A DNA stretch of 64,000 nt from Leptolinea sp964446955 (GCA_964446955.1 CAYUQJ010000002.1:248001-312000), one strand, 5' to 3'; counted from the stretch's first letter, positions 17,029 through 25,832 are shown. Notes: generated from the letters alone by a model not told the origin. Numbers and translations are program-made.

Positions 17029-17711
17029 CGTTCGCCTGTAAACCGGTATCCTTCGCCATATACCGTCATGATATAGACCGGTCCTCCCGGTTCCGATTCC
17101 AGTTTGCGGCGCAGGTTCTTAATATGTGAATCAATGCTCCGGTCAAAGCTCTCCAGAGAAATACCATGCATCTGGTCTATGAGCTGTTCACGGGAAAGCA
17201 ATTGACCCGGGTGCTGTGCCAGCACGGAAAGCAATCTGAACTCATTGGGAGTCAGGTGGACCGGCTCACCCTTCAGCTTTACCAGGTGGGCAGACAGGTC
17301 TATCTCCAAATCACCGGTATGGATAACACATGGCGGCGCTACCAATCCCCTGGCACGCCGTAAAACAGCCCGTATCTTCGCGACCAGCGTGCGCGGCGAA
17401 AACGGTTTGGTGATGTAATCATCTGCGCCAAGTTCCAATCCCACCACCTGATCACTTTCTTCCGAGCGTGCGGTGAGCATAATAATGGGAACGCCGCTCT
17501 CCCGGCGCAATGTCCGGCAAACTTCCCACCCGTCCATGGCAGGCAGCATCAGATCCAGCACAATAAGATCGGGTTTTTCCCGACGGGCTTTTGCCAGCGC
17601 GTCCACCCCGTCACCCGCGCTGATAACCCGAAATCCGTCTTTTTCCAGATAATCCCGCGTTAGTTTTACGATCCGCGGTTCATCATCAACAACCAAAATT
17701 AATTCCTGCAT
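17025..17711 (-). CDS. OmpR/PhoB-family response regulator
   Basis: A 228-residue protein. The receiver domain has Asp9/Asp10, phosphoacceptor Asp53 ('LIVLDLMLPAMDGWEV'), the Thr of 'MLTARSEE' and the Lys of 'DDYITKPFSP'. The C-terminal winged helix is of the OmpR type ('LTPNEFRLLSVLAQHPGQLL', 'RSIDSHIKNLRRKLE', 'VYGEGYRF'). It is the partner of the kinase that overlaps it. Likely targets are its own operon and the antiporter or membrane protein nearby; no binding site is obvious. Confidence 0.95.
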   Translation of the reverse strand: MQELILVVDDEPRIVKLTRDYLEKDGFRVISAGDGVDALAKARREKPDLIVLDLMLPAMDGWEVCRTLRRESGVPIIMLTARSEESDQVVGLELGADDYITKPFSPRTLVAKIRAVLRRARGLVAPPCVIHTGDLEIDLSAHLVKLKGEPVHLTPNEFRLLSVLAQHPGQLLSREQLIDQMHGISLESFDRSIDSHIKNLRRKLESEPGGPVYIMTVYGEGYRFTGER

Positions 17712-17741
17712 GATAGTAGTGTACTAGAATCTTGTGCATTT

Positions 17742-17772
17742 GCGGGGTCAACCTTTTCAGATTGACCCCCGC
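17742..17772 (-). promoter_or_regulatory. Stem-loop between membrane-protein gene and response regulator
   Basis: GCGGGGGTCAA and TTGACCCCGC pair around a ten-base loop, with one bulged G. No T run follows on either strand, so it is not a simple terminator. It may adjust the ratio of the upstream gene to the regulator genes, or stabilise an mRNA end. Confidence 0.5.
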
Positions 17773-17792
17773 TTATGTTTTACTACAGCCTG

Positions 17793-18218
17793 TTACTTGT
17801 CTACAGCCGGAGACTCGGGTGCCTTGCCCATTCCCGGTTCATTCACCGGTGGTGCTTCATACGGGTAACCACAATGCCAGGGATGGTACGGGTATGTTCC
17901 GTACTTCCAGTGCCGGTGATAATGGAACGGAGCTCCGAAGACCACAAAACCGATAAGTTTGAAAACAAATGAGATCAGTATGATGGCTATGACCAGACCA
18001 ATCAAAAGTGATAACGGTGAATTGAAAGGTCTGTAAGGCGGCATTCCGCGCAGGCCTTCCAAATCTCCTTCACCGGTCATGCCGGTATCCGCTGATAACC
18101 CCAGCGCGTAACCCTGAGCCTGACCGGCCTGGAAAGCCATATAGGCTCCTCCGGCCAACACACCAATCAGTAACAGCGCGGCCAAAACACGAAATAACGT
18201 TGAACTTCCTGTAACCAT
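17793..18218 (-). CDS. Small membrane protein with Tyr/His/Pro-rich C-terminus, cotranscribed with two-component system
   Basis: A 141-residue protein that I do not recognise. Membrane helices lie at about 8-28 and 68-92. The segment between them (about 30-65) is Gly/Ala-rich with 'GQAQGYALG'. The C-terminal 45 residues hold 'FHYHRHWKYGTYPYHPWHCGYPY', four His, a Cys and many Tyr and Trp, which could bind metal or lie at the membrane surface. It is the first gene of the operon with the response regulator and the Trp-rich kinase, 81 bases before the regulator. A role as sensory accessory or output of that system is an inference from position only. Confidence 0.75.
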   Translation of the reverse strand: MVTGSSTLFRVLAALLLIGVLAGGAYMAFQAGQAQGYALGLSADTGMTGEGDLEGLRGMPPYRPFNSPLSLLIGLVIAIILISFVFKLIGFVVFGAPFHYHRHWKYGTYPYHPWHCGYPYEAPPVNEPGMGKAPESPAVDK

Positions 18219-18375
18219 TCTTTCCTCCTGAATGCGAACAATTTGATGTTTCCAGTATGCCGGTCAATTGTGGAGACTTTATGGAGGGTAAATGGAGGGA
18301 TTGGGGAGAATCGCCGCGGATCGTATGACGTAAAATAATCAGGTAGGTACCTCGTTCCAGTGGAGAGGAGTAATT

Positions 18376-19170
18376 ATGATGAAGATTGGTGTCGCGCAGG
18401 CAGACTTTAATCTCGCGGATGTAGACGCCAACCGGCAGACCGTCGGCGACTTGCTGGAAAAAGCGGATGAAGCCGGTGTGCATGTTCTCGTCCTGCCCGA
18501 ACTGGCAAATTCCGGTTACAACTTTGAAAGTCCGGAGCAGGCCGCCGCCGCGGCAGAGAAGGCTGATGATGGACCTTTTTGCGCCATGCTGCGGGAATGG
18601 TCATCCTCGGGGCGATTGATCGTCAGTGGACTGTGCGAGAGCGCCAGTAATACCCTGTACAACTCGGCTGTCATCTACGCTGACGGGAATCTCGTTAAGG
18701 TTTACCAAAAAGCGCATCTTTTTGCCAACGAGATAAACCTGTTCAAACCCGGAGACGAAAAGCCGCCCGTTTTTGAATTCCACGGCCAGCGCTTTGGAGT
18801 GATGATCTGCTTTGACTGGTTCTTTCCGGAAATGGCACGCGGACTGGCTTTGCGTGGCGCTCAGTGCATACTGCATCCGGCCAATTTGGTGCTGCCCTGG
18901 TGCCAGAAGGCCATGATCACCCGTTCGCTTGAGAATCGCGTGTTTTCCGCCACCGCCAACCGCACCGGAATCGACCGCGACCTGTCATTCTCCGGTCTGT
19001 CCCAGGTCACATCGCCGCTGGGCGAGGTGCTGGCGCAGATGGACGGTCTGTCCACCGGCATCGCCTGGGCGGACGTGGACCTGAACACCGCCGACAATAA
19101 ATGGGTAACTAAGCTGAACGACCTGTTTGCCTGCCGACGGCCGGAATTGTACGATGATCTATGCGAATGA
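18376..19170 (+). CDS. Nitrilase-superfamily carbon-nitrogen hydrolase
   Basis: A 264-residue protein with the complete catalytic triad of the superfamily: Glu42 in 'LPELANSGY', Lys112 in 'YQKAHLF' and Cys145 in 'VMICFDWFFPE'. It resembles the omega-amidase and N-carbamoylputrescine amidase group but the substrate cannot be fixed. It is cytoplasmic, with no signal. 'GAGAGGAG' lies seven bases before a double ATG; the second ATG (18379) is equally possible. Divergent from the two-component operon; no operon partner downstream. Confidence 0.9.
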   Translation: MMKIGVAQADFNLADVDANRQTVGDLLEKADEAGVHVLVLPELANSGYNFESPEQAAAAAEKADDGPFCAMLREWSSSGRLIVSGLCESASNTLYNSAVIYADGNLVKVYQKAHLFANEINLFKPGDEKPPVFEFHGQRFGVMICFDWFFPEMARGLALRGAQCILHPANLVLPWCQKAMITRSLENRVFSATANRTGIDRDLSFSGLSQVTSPLGEVLAQMDGLSTGIAWADVDLNTADNKWVTKLNDLFACRRPELYDDLCE

Positions 19171-19204
19171 ACTATAAAAGAAAATCTGGGGAATCCATGC
19201 TGGC

Positions 19205-19233
19205 TTGCCATATCCCCCCATGTAAGGTATAGT
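19205..19233 (+). promoter_or_regulatory. Sigma-70 promoter for an intergenic transcript before the glycosyltransferase
   Basis: TTGCCA at 19205-19210 and TATAGT at 19228-19233 are 17 bases apart. Transcription would begin near 19240, well after the nitrilase stop codon. Confidence 0.6.
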
Positions 19234-19239
19234 GAATGT

Positions 19240-19344
19240 AACGGCAAATTAGCTGTTTCCGAGAAAATCCACCTACCAGTTTTTTTTTAATATAACCCTA
19301 CGGGACATGGCAGAGGCGGCGCCCTTGGCGACCGCCTCTTTTTG
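19240..19344 (+). ncRNA. Candidate small RNA or leader attenuator upstream of the GT/GH130 operon
   Basis: A transcript from the promoter above would run about 105 bases and end at a strong intrinsic terminator: AGAGGCGGC and CCGCCTCT pair at 19312-19339, followed by five T. The stretch has a T9 run (19281-19289) and a compact GC-rich 3' part ('CCCTACGGGACATGG'). No ORF with a ribosome site is seen. I could not match it to a riboswitch class I know. It is either a stand-alone sRNA or an attenuator controlling the glycosyltransferase 54 bases downstream. The terminator could also simply end the nitrilase message. Confidence 0.4.
19312..19344 (+). terminator. Intrinsic terminator before the glycosyltransferase gene
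   Basis: The eight-base stem AGAGGCGG/CCGCCTCT with a 12-base loop is followed by TTTTTG. It lies 140 bases after the nitrilase stop and 54 before the glycosyltransferase start. Confidence 0.85.
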
Positions 19345-19397
19345 TTTGTTAATACGGGAATTCAGTAGAGTTACGTTTCAAAAAGGAGCAAAATAAC

Positions 19398-21755
19398 ATG
19401 CAACAAACAACCCATTCGATTATTAAAAGGGTAGCTTTTATTGGAAATTACATGCCCCGCCGGTGCGGCATTGCCACTTTTACAACAGACTTATGTGAGG
19501 CCATGGCAGATGAATTTAAAGGCACATCCTGTATTGCCATGCCCGTCAATGACACTGAAAATGGTTATGATTATCCCTCTCGTGTTCGATTTGAAATAAC
19601 AGAAAAGGATGTTGAATCGTACCGCCGCGCGGCTGATTTCTTGAATATCAATAATGTAGATATCGTTTCGTTACAACATGAATATGGTATTTTTGGCGGG
19701 CAGGCAGGTAGTTATATTCTGTCGCTACTCCGAGAACTGCGGATGCCTGTCATCACCACCTTCCATACAATCCTTCGCAACCCCGATCCTGAACAACGCC
19801 GTGTTCTTGAAGAAATCGCGCTGTTATCAAACCGGGTGGTTGTTATGAGCAGGCGGGGTTGTGATTTTCTGAAAGATATTTACCATGTCCCGGAAGAAAA
19901 AATTGATCTGATCCCTCATGGCATTCCGGATGTTCCCTTCGTCGATCCCAGTTTCCATAAAGATCTTTTCGGGGTTGAAGGTAAGAGTGTTCTCCTTAGT
20001 TTTGGATTACTCTCACCTAATAAAGGCATCGAAAATGTCATCAACGCATTACCTGCTATCGTAGAAAAGCATCCGAATGTTGTGTATATCATTGTGGGGG
20101 CAACTCACCCCTCCATCATACGTAAAGATGGAGAATCCTATCGGCTATCGCTGCAGTGGCTGGCTAGTGAAAAAGGTGTAGAAGAGAATGTGATCTTTTA
20201 TAACCAATTTGTTGCACTGGATGAACTTGTCCAATTTATTAGCGCGGCAGATATTTACATTACGCCTTATCTTGATGAAGCTCAAATTACATCGGGAACG
20301 CTGGCCTACACCCTGGGTGCAGGCAAAGCAATCATTTCGACCCCATACTGGTATGCAGAAGAGATGTTGGCCGATGACCGGGGTGTTTTGGTCCCATTCC
20401 ATGACCCACAATCCCTGGCTGCCGAGGTTATCGATTTGCTGGATAATGAGTCAAAACGACATGCCATGCGAAAACGCGCGTATCTATACGGTCGAGATAT
20501 GATCTGGCCGCAGGTTTCCCGCCGTTATATGCAGAGTTTTGAACGCGCCCGTACTGAACATCACTTTTTTGCCCAGGCGGAGTTCGCCGTGAAACCATTG
20601 GATAAACGTACCGGGGATCTTCCTCCCCTCAAACTGGATCATTTGCATAACATGACAGACGAGACCGGGATATTCCAACATGCCATCTTTACTGTTCCGA
20701 ACTACCGTGAAGGGTATACGACGGATGACAATGCCCGGGCTCTTATGGTGAGCGCTCTTCTCGAAGAATCAGGCAGTGATGAAGCGGCCGGTATGGCAAC
20801 CCGGTATCTGGCATTCACATGGTTTGCGTTCAACTCCGAAACAAACCGGTTTCGCAATTTTATGGATTACCAGCGCAACTGGTTGGAAGATACCGGCTCA
20901 GACGACAGTCATGGCCGCTCCCTATGGGCTTTAGGCACCGTGCTGGGTTGTTCCAACACGCCGACACTCCAGAATATGGCCGGGAGAATGTTTGAGAAAT
21001 CTTTGATGGCAATTTTGGAAACAACAAGTCCCAGAGCCTGGGCTTTTGCCCTGCTTGGAATTCACAAATATCTTGGGCGTTTTGCCGGTGATAGACGGGT
21101 TGGCCAGGTAGAAGAAAAACTGGCAGGGCGGTTATTGGAACTCTACCAAAATAATCGGTCAGATGACTGGGTATGGTTCGAGGACAAATTGACGTATTGC
21201 AATGCGGCTATATCGCATGCCATGTTGCTTTGTGGTCAATCATTAGAGAATCCAGAGATAACCCGTGCCGGGTTGGATTCGTTGTTGTGGTTGGCGCATT
21301 TACAGCAATCTGAAAAAGAAGGAAAGCACTACATACCGATCGGGTCCAACGGATTCTACCCACGGGGAGGAGAACGCGCCAGGTTCGACCAACAACCGGT
21401 GGAAGCACAGGCCATGGTCTCCGCTTGCCTCGAAGCCAACCGTATAACCGGCGATAGGAATTGGTACAAAGAAGCCCGCCGCGCTTTTGAATGGTTCCTT
21501 GGGCGCAACGATCTACATCTACCGGTGTATGACCCAACAACCGGCGGCTGTCGTGACGGGTTGCACCCTGACCGGGTAAATGAGAATCAAGGCGCTGAAT
21601 CTACCCTGGCATTTCTTCAGGCGCTGCTGGAATTAAAACTAACCGAGAATATCACAAAGATTGAAGAGTATACACTTAATGAAAAACCCCATCCAGGAAT
21701 TATTTCAACGAAGCAGCCAGAATCCAGTATTGACAGCGTCAGACTGGCCATATAG
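19398..21755 (+). CDS. GT4-type glycosyltransferase fused to an alpha/alpha-toroid-like domain
   Basis: A 785-residue protein with two parts. Residues about 8-385 are a GT-B glycosyltransferase of family 4: 'GNYMPRRCGIATFTTDL' (acceptor-side glycine loop), 'VVVMSRRGCDFL', 'LLSFGLLSPNKGIENVI' and the donor motif 'ITSGTLAYTLGAGKAIIS'. Residues about 410-750 are all-alpha, with 'GYTTDDNARALMVSALL', 'RNFMDYQRNWLED', 'DDSHGRSLWALGTV' and 'RARFDQQPVEAQAMVSAC', which looks like a glycoside-processing toroid. AGGAG precedes the ATG by about ten bases. It overlaps the GH130 gene, so both probably act on the same mannose-containing or other oligosaccharide. Confidence 0.88.
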   Translation: MQQTTHSIIKRVAFIGNYMPRRCGIATFTTDLCEAMADEFKGTSCIAMPVNDTENGYDYPSRVRFEITEKDVESYRRAADFLNINNVDIVSLQHEYGIFGGQAGSYILSLLRELRMPVITTFHTILRNPDPEQRRVLEEIALLSNRVVVMSRRGCDFLKDIYHVPEEKIDLIPHGIPDVPFVDPSFHKDLFGVEGKSVLLSFGLLSPNKGIENVINALPAIVEKHPNVVYIIVGATHPSIIRKDGESYRLSLQWLASEKGVEENVIFYNQFVALDELVQFISAADIYITPYLDEAQITSGTLAYTLGAGKAIISTPYWYAEEMLADDRGVLVPFHDPQSLAAEVIDLLDNESKRHAMRKRAYLYGRDMIWPQVSRRYMQSFERARTEHHFFAQAEFAVKPLDKRTGDLPPLKLDHLHNMTDETGIFQHAIFTVPNYREGYTTDDNARALMVSALLEESGSDEAAGMATRYLAFTWFAFNSETNRFRNFMDYQRNWLEDTGSDDSHGRSLWALGTVLGCSNTPTLQNMAGRMFEKSLMAILETTSPRAWAFALLGIHKYLGRFAGDRRVGQVEEKLAGRLLELYQNNRSDDWVWFEDKLTYCNAAISHAMLLCGQSLENPEITRAGLDSLLWLAHLQQSEKEGKHYIPIGSNGFYPRGGERARFDQQPVEAQAMVSACLEANRITGDRNWYKEARRAFEWFLGRNDLHLPVYDPTTGGCRDGLHPDRVNENQGAESTLAFLQALLELKLTENITKIEEYTLNEKPHPGIISTKQPESSIDSVRLAI

Positions 21756-22653
21756 GATCAATAGCGTTTTTAATCCCGGTGCCACAACACTACCTGACGG
21801 CACCACACTGCTTTTGTGCCGGGTTGAAGACCGGCGCGGACTTTCGCATTTGTGTGCCGCCCGCTCTCAAAATGGTATAGACGGTTGGAAAATCGACTCC
21901 CAGCCCACCTTCTTGCCTGACCCTGATCATCATCCAGAAGAGCTATGGGGGGTGGAAGATCCACGCATAACATTCATTCCGGAATTGGATCAATATTCGG
22001 TCGTATACACGGCATTTTCCTTTGGTGGACCGGGTGTAGCCCTGGCCTTTACCAAAGATTTCTGTCAATTTGAACGTTACGGGTTGATCATGCAACCGGA
22101 AGACAAGGATGCCGCCCTGTTTCCACGCCGGATCAACGGCAAATGGGCGTTGATCCATCGACCGGTCAATGACGGTAAAGGCAATATGTGGATTTCCTAT
22201 TCCTCCGATTTACAGCAGTGGGGAAATCACAAACCCATGCTTGAAGCCCGGTTGGGAGGTTGGTGGGATGCCAATAAGATAGGTCTATGCGCTCCGCCCA
22301 TTGAAACCCCCCAGGGTTGGTTGGTAATCTACCACGGTGTTCGACAGAACGCAGCAGGAGCGATCTACCGGTTGGGGCTTGCGCTTTTTGACCTCGATGA
22401 GCCGGAACGTTGCCTGAAACGTGGTGACGAATGGGTTTTTGGCCCGCAAGAACCCTACGAACTACGCGGAGATGTGGATAACGTGGTTTTCCCGTGTGGA
22501 TTCACTCTGGCACCAGATGGCGATTCACTGAATATATATTATGGCGCAGCAGATACCAGTATCGCCGTAGCACAATCCAGTGTGAACGATATGCTGAAGT
22601 GGCTATCAGAGACTGAGAGGCCCGGTTTTCGGCGGCGGTTCTCAGACCATTAA
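21679..22653 (+). CDS. Glycoside phosphorylase, family GH130
   Basis: A protein of about 324 residues with a five-bladed propeller. Family motifs are 'NSVFNPGATTL', 'LLLCRVEDRRG', 'LWGVEDPRITF' (the conserved Asp of the family), 'DAALFPRRINGKWALIHRP' and 'VYHG'-like 'LVIYHGVRQ'. Known GH130 enzymes phosphorolyse beta-mannosides, giving mannose 1-phosphate. The ATG at 21679 is chosen over the TTG at 21661; the family's conserved N-terminal 'NPVLTASDWPY' lies just after it. The start is 77 bases inside the glycosyltransferase gene, an unusually long overlap that points to translational coupling. Confidence 0.9.
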   Translation: MKNPIQELFQRSSQNPVLTASDWPYRINSVFNPGATTLPDGTTLLLCRVEDRRGLSHLCAARSQNGIDGWKIDSQPTFLPDPDHHPEELWGVEDPRITFIPELDQYSVVYTAFSFGGPGVALAFTKDFCQFERYGLIMQPEDKDAALFPRRINGKWALIHRPVNDGKGNMWISYSSDLQQWGNHKPMLEARLGGWWDANKIGLCAPPIETPQGWLVIYHGVRQNAAGAIYRLGLALFDLDEPERCLKRGDEWVFGPQEPYELRGDVDNVVFPCGFTLAPDGDSLNIYYGAADTSIAVAQSSVNDMLKWLSETERPGFRRRFSDH

Positions 22654-22677
22654 CCGGGAATGATGTTTCTCCCGCGG

Positions 22678-23727
22678 TTAATTGTGCCAAACGACCACTG
22701 CGTTACGGCCTTCGTGCTTTGCCTGGAACAGGGCTTTATCTGCCTGTTGAATAGCCATTTCCAATGTTTCTGCCTGTTCTCCGCTGGGGTTTAGCCCGAT
22801 ACTGATGGTCAGGCAGATGTGGCCGCCCAGGCCGTCATCAAAGACCGCTTCTTCCACGCCCCGCCGCAGCCGCTCAGCGATCTCGACCGCGCGCTGTTGT
22901 GGTGTGTTCGGTAGGAGGACGACGAACTCTTCACCCCCGTACCGGCAAATGATATCCGTCTCACGCACAGATTTCCGGAAGATATCTGCCAGTTTACGCA
23001 GGACGTCATCGCCGGTGCAATGACCGTACGTGTCATTGACTTGCTTGAAAAAGTCAATATCAGTCATCAAGATAGCCAGCGGAGTATTATCCTCCTTCGC
23101 CCGGTTGAAAAAGCGTTTCCCTTTTTCTTCCAGGCAGCGGATATTGCTCAAACCGGTCAGAGAATCCGTGAGCGCCTGGTGATGAAACAATTTTTGCTTC
23201 TCATCGGCGATCTCGAACAAGCGTGCTGACTTCAACACAAGCTCATCCAGGCTGGCATCCGGTGTATTGTCATCCACCAGTTCGTACTGCGCCTCGGTGA
23301 TTGAATCGTTTACAAATTCTTTGCGGTGCATCACCAGCTTCTTCTTGTTCTTGCCGGCCACATAACACATGCACAGGTTGAGCGGACAGGCCAAAAACGG
23401 GTTGAGCGCCAGGTCGTACAGCTCCTTGTACGCTGATATGCCGTACAGATTTTTCCAGATATAGTTATCCCCTTTGTCCGCGGGTGTGACATCCAACGAT
23501 TCAGCAAACCCATTCTTCACAAAGAGATCGATCAACGTATTCAGGTCTTCGGGTGAACCGGACTCGGAAAAATCGAATCCATGCTCGTTGAGATAAATGA
23601 TTATCTCTTTGCCGATATCACGCATGATGACGCCCTGAGTGAAGGCATCGTACTTGGCGAGGATCTTGCCAAACGCCACCAGAACGGCTTCGTACAAAAC
23701 GGTCTGGAAATTTTCCATTATGGGCAC
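22678..23727 (-). CDS. Diguanylate cyclase with novel Cys-containing N-terminal domain
   Basis: A 349-residue protein. Residues about 185-345 are a GGDEF domain: 'DSLTGLSNIRCLEEKG', 'MTDIDFFKQVNDTYGHCTGDDVL', 'RYGGEEFVVLLPNT' (active GGEEF variant) and 'TISIGLNPSGEQ'. It should make c-di-GMP. The first 170 residues are not a domain I know. They contain 'FLACPLNLCMCYVAGKNKKK', with three closely spaced Cys, and are soluble, so a small-molecule, metal or redox input is possible. The start is uncertain: Met1 and Met4 are both possible. It is convergent with the GH130 gene and separated by 24 bases. Confidence 0.9.
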   Translation of the reverse strand: MPIMENFQTVLYEAVLVAFGKILAKYDAFTQGVIMRDIGKEIIIYLNEHGFDFSESGSPEDLNTLIDLFVKNGFAESLDVTPADKGDNYIWKNLYGISAYKELYDLALNPFLACPLNLCMCYVAGKNKKKLVMHRKEFVNDSITEAQYELVDDNTPDASLDELVLKSARLFEIADEKQKLFHHQALTDSLTGLSNIRCLEEKGKRFFNRAKEDNTPLAILMTDIDFFKQVNDTYGHCTGDDVLRKLADIFRKSVRETDIICRYGGEEFVVLLPNTPQQRAVEIAERLRRGVEEAVFDDGLGGHICLTISIGLNPSGEQAETLEMAIQQADKALFQAKHEGRNAVVVWHN

Positions 23728-23904
23728 TTCTTTCTCTTATACCTAATAATTCAGACAAGGTAGGTAATGTTATCCAAAATAAAGTATAAAAGTTTTTGCA
23801 AAAATTCGATGTTAAGTCCACATAAATATTGCCCTTATGAGAAAAGCCAAACTGAATGACTTTCTCTCCTCTCTTTCCCTCCCCAATTTGATACAATCAC
23901 CGCT

Positions 23905-25197
23905 ATGAAACCCGTAACAAAAAAGATCATCCATATCCTGCTACCGCTGATCGTGCTGGCCGGCGGGGTGGTCCTTCTGTTGCAGAACTTCCCGGGCGTT
24001 GCGCCCGTGCCCTCATCCACCCCGACCCTGACCGCCACGCCAACAAGTCTGCCCACCGGCACACCCACCACTGCGCCGTCCCCCACCCCCACGACAGAAC
24101 CGTCCGTCACACCGACAGCCGAACCCGAAGTTCCGTCCGTCGCCTACCCGGTGGGACCTGATAACTACCCGCCCGGGGTCAATCCGCTCAACGGTCTGCC
24201 GGTGGAAGACCCCGAAAGCCTGTTGCTGCCCCCGGCGCTGCTGTCCATCAGCAATTCGCCGGTCACCGCGCGGCCGCAGGCCGGCCTCTCCTGGGCGCCG
24301 CTGATCTATGAGATGTTCATCGGTGCGGGCAACAGCCGCTTTCTCACCATCTTCTACGGCGACCTGCCGAAGACCCCCGATACTGACAATCCCGAGATCG
24401 GCCCGATTCGTTCCGGCCGTCTGGCGTATGAACACGTCCGCAAGCTGCTCAACGGCTTCATCGTGATGGCATATGCCTCCGACTGGGTCTTCCCCAGCCT
24501 GAATTACTTCCACAACCTGCAGACCGAACACCCCGACGATATCAACGGGGGACGGCTGCGTGTGTTCGACCTCATCGACCTCAAGCGTTCGTACCTGCAG
24601 GAACTGGGCGAGCCGAATCCCATCGGCCTGGTGTTTGACCCGGCTGTACCCGCCGGCGGTAAGGACGGCCATACCGTCTGGCTGCCTTACGCCTTCGTAG
24701 ACCAGATCTGGTGGCATTATGATGAAGACAGCGCCACATATCACCGCTGGCAGGATAGAGAGAACGGGAAGGATTACACAGAACAAATCGACAGTCTCAC
24801 CGGTGAACCGCTGGAGATCGAGAACATCGTTGTCATCTTTGTGGACCATATCGCCTACCGCGAGACCCTCATCGATCTCACCCTGCTGTACACCAACCGT
24901 GAACGCGCCCTGCTCTTCCGCGACGGGCAGGTGTTCGAGGGCTACTGGACGACAAAAGGGGAGGAATACGAAAAGACCACCGGCAGGCTGCGTCCCCTGC
25001 GCTTCCTGGATAAGAACGGCGACCCGTTCCCGTTGAAACCCGGACAGACCTGGGTGGAGATCGTCACGCAGGAGACTCCGGTGTACGAAACGGAATACAC
25101 GGAAGACTACTACCGGCTGGTGAACAACAAGCAGCCCGGATCCGGCATTTGGGCTGTGCGCTTCGTCCACCCGGAAAATATGCAACCCAACAAGTAG
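23905..25197 (+). CDS. DUF3048-domain exported protein
   Basis: A 430-residue protein. A signal anchor (about 8-28) is followed by a Thr/Pro-rich linker (about 34-75), then the DUF3048 (YerB-like) domain: 'YPPGVNPLNGLPVED', 'RPQAGLSWAPLIYEMFIGAG', 'IGPIRSGRLAYEHV' and 'LRFLDKNGDPFPLKPGQTWVEI'. The family is exported and of unknown function; it is common in Firmicutes and Chloroflexota. No Shine-Dalgarno is seen. TACAAT lies seven bases before the ATG, suggesting a leaderless message. The 402-residue antisense frame here is a by-product of GC-rich codon use. Confidence 0.9.
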   Translation: MKPVTKKIIHILLPLIVLAGGVVLLLQNFPGVAPVPSSTPTLTATPTSLPTGTPTTAPSPTPTTEPSVTPTAEPEVPSVAYPVGPDNYPPGVNPLNGLPVEDPESLLLPPALLSISNSPVTARPQAGLSWAPLIYEMFIGAGNSRFLTIFYGDLPKTPDTDNPEIGPIRSGRLAYEHVRKLLNGFIVMAYASDWVFPSLNYFHNLQTEHPDDINGGRLRVFDLIDLKRSYLQELGEPNPIGLVFDPAVPAGGKDGHTVWLPYAFVDQIWWHYDEDSATYHRWQDRENGKDYTEQIDSLTGEPLEIENIVVIFVDHIAYRETLIDLTLLYTNRERALLFRDGQVFEGYWTTKGEEYEKTTGRLRPLRFLDKNGDPFPLKPGQTWVEIVTQETPVYETEYTEDYYRLVNNKQPGSGIWAVRFVHPENMQPNK

Positions 25198-25204
25198 GTG
25201 CCCG

Positions 25205-25738
25205 ATGGCCAGCCTGTACACCTTTTGCGAATACTCACCTGACTGGCCGCGGGAATTTGAACGCGAAGCCGCCCGTCTGCGCGGCTACTTCCGTGACGAG
25301 ATCATTGACATCCACCATGTGGGAAGCACGTCCATTCCCGGACTGGCCGCCAAGGCGATTATCGACCTGCTGCCCGTGGTCAAGAACATCGAGGCGGTTG
25401 ATAAACTGACCCCGCTGCTGGAAAAGGAAGGTTACCGTGCCTGGGGTGAATACGGTCTGGAAGGACGGCGGTACTTCACCAAAGACCGCAATGGATACCG
25501 TACCCACAACATCCACATCTACGGTGAAGACAATTTGGATATTCTCCGCCATGTGGCATTCTGTGCCTATCTGCGCGTACATGAGGATGAACGCCGGGAA
25601 TATGAAGCCCTCAAACGCGCGCTATTCGCGAAATACCCGGCTGATATCGACCGCTACACGGACGGCAAGACGGAATTCATCACCCACCTTGAACCGGTTG
25701 CCATTGATTGGTATAAACAGCAAAAATCCACTTCGTAG
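25205..25738 (+). CDS. GrpB-family protein
   Basis: A 177-residue protein matching the GrpB (UPF0157) family over its length: 'YSPDWPREFEREAARL', 'IHHVGSTSIPGLAAKAIIDLL', 'GRRYFTKD', 'HNIHIYG' and 'FRD'-type 'HVAFCAYLRVHEDERREYEAL'. The family shares the nucleotidyltransferase fold with MNT antitoxins, and its biochemical role is not settled. It begins seven bases after the DUF3048 gene with AGGTG as ribosome site, so it is translated from the same message. It lies between two DUF3048 paralogues. Confidence 0.92.
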   Translation: MASLYTFCEYSPDWPREFEREAARLRGYFRDEIIDIHHVGSTSIPGLAAKAIIDLLPVVKNIEAVDKLTPLLEKEGYRAWGEYGLEGRRYFTKDRNGYRTHNIHIYGEDNLDILRHVAFCAYLRVHEDERREYEALKRALFAKYPADIDRYTDGKTEFITHLEPVAIDWYKQQKSTS

Positions 25739-25832
25739 TTGCTTACAGGTTTGAAAACTCCAGCAGCGCGGACTCACTGTACAATTAATCTGTTATCCGG
25801 AAATATTGAGTCGAAAATAAGGCAGGCAGTAT

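Noticed and set aside
16166..17041. A 291-codon plus-strand frame
   Set aside because: Antisense of the histidine kinase; Ser/Arg-rich low-quality sequence with no motif.
24013..25221. A 402-codon open frame on the minus strand
   Set aside because: It lies wholly opposite the DUF3048 gene, has no ribosome site and a composition (Gly/Val/Arg/Asp) typical of the antisense of GC-rich codons.
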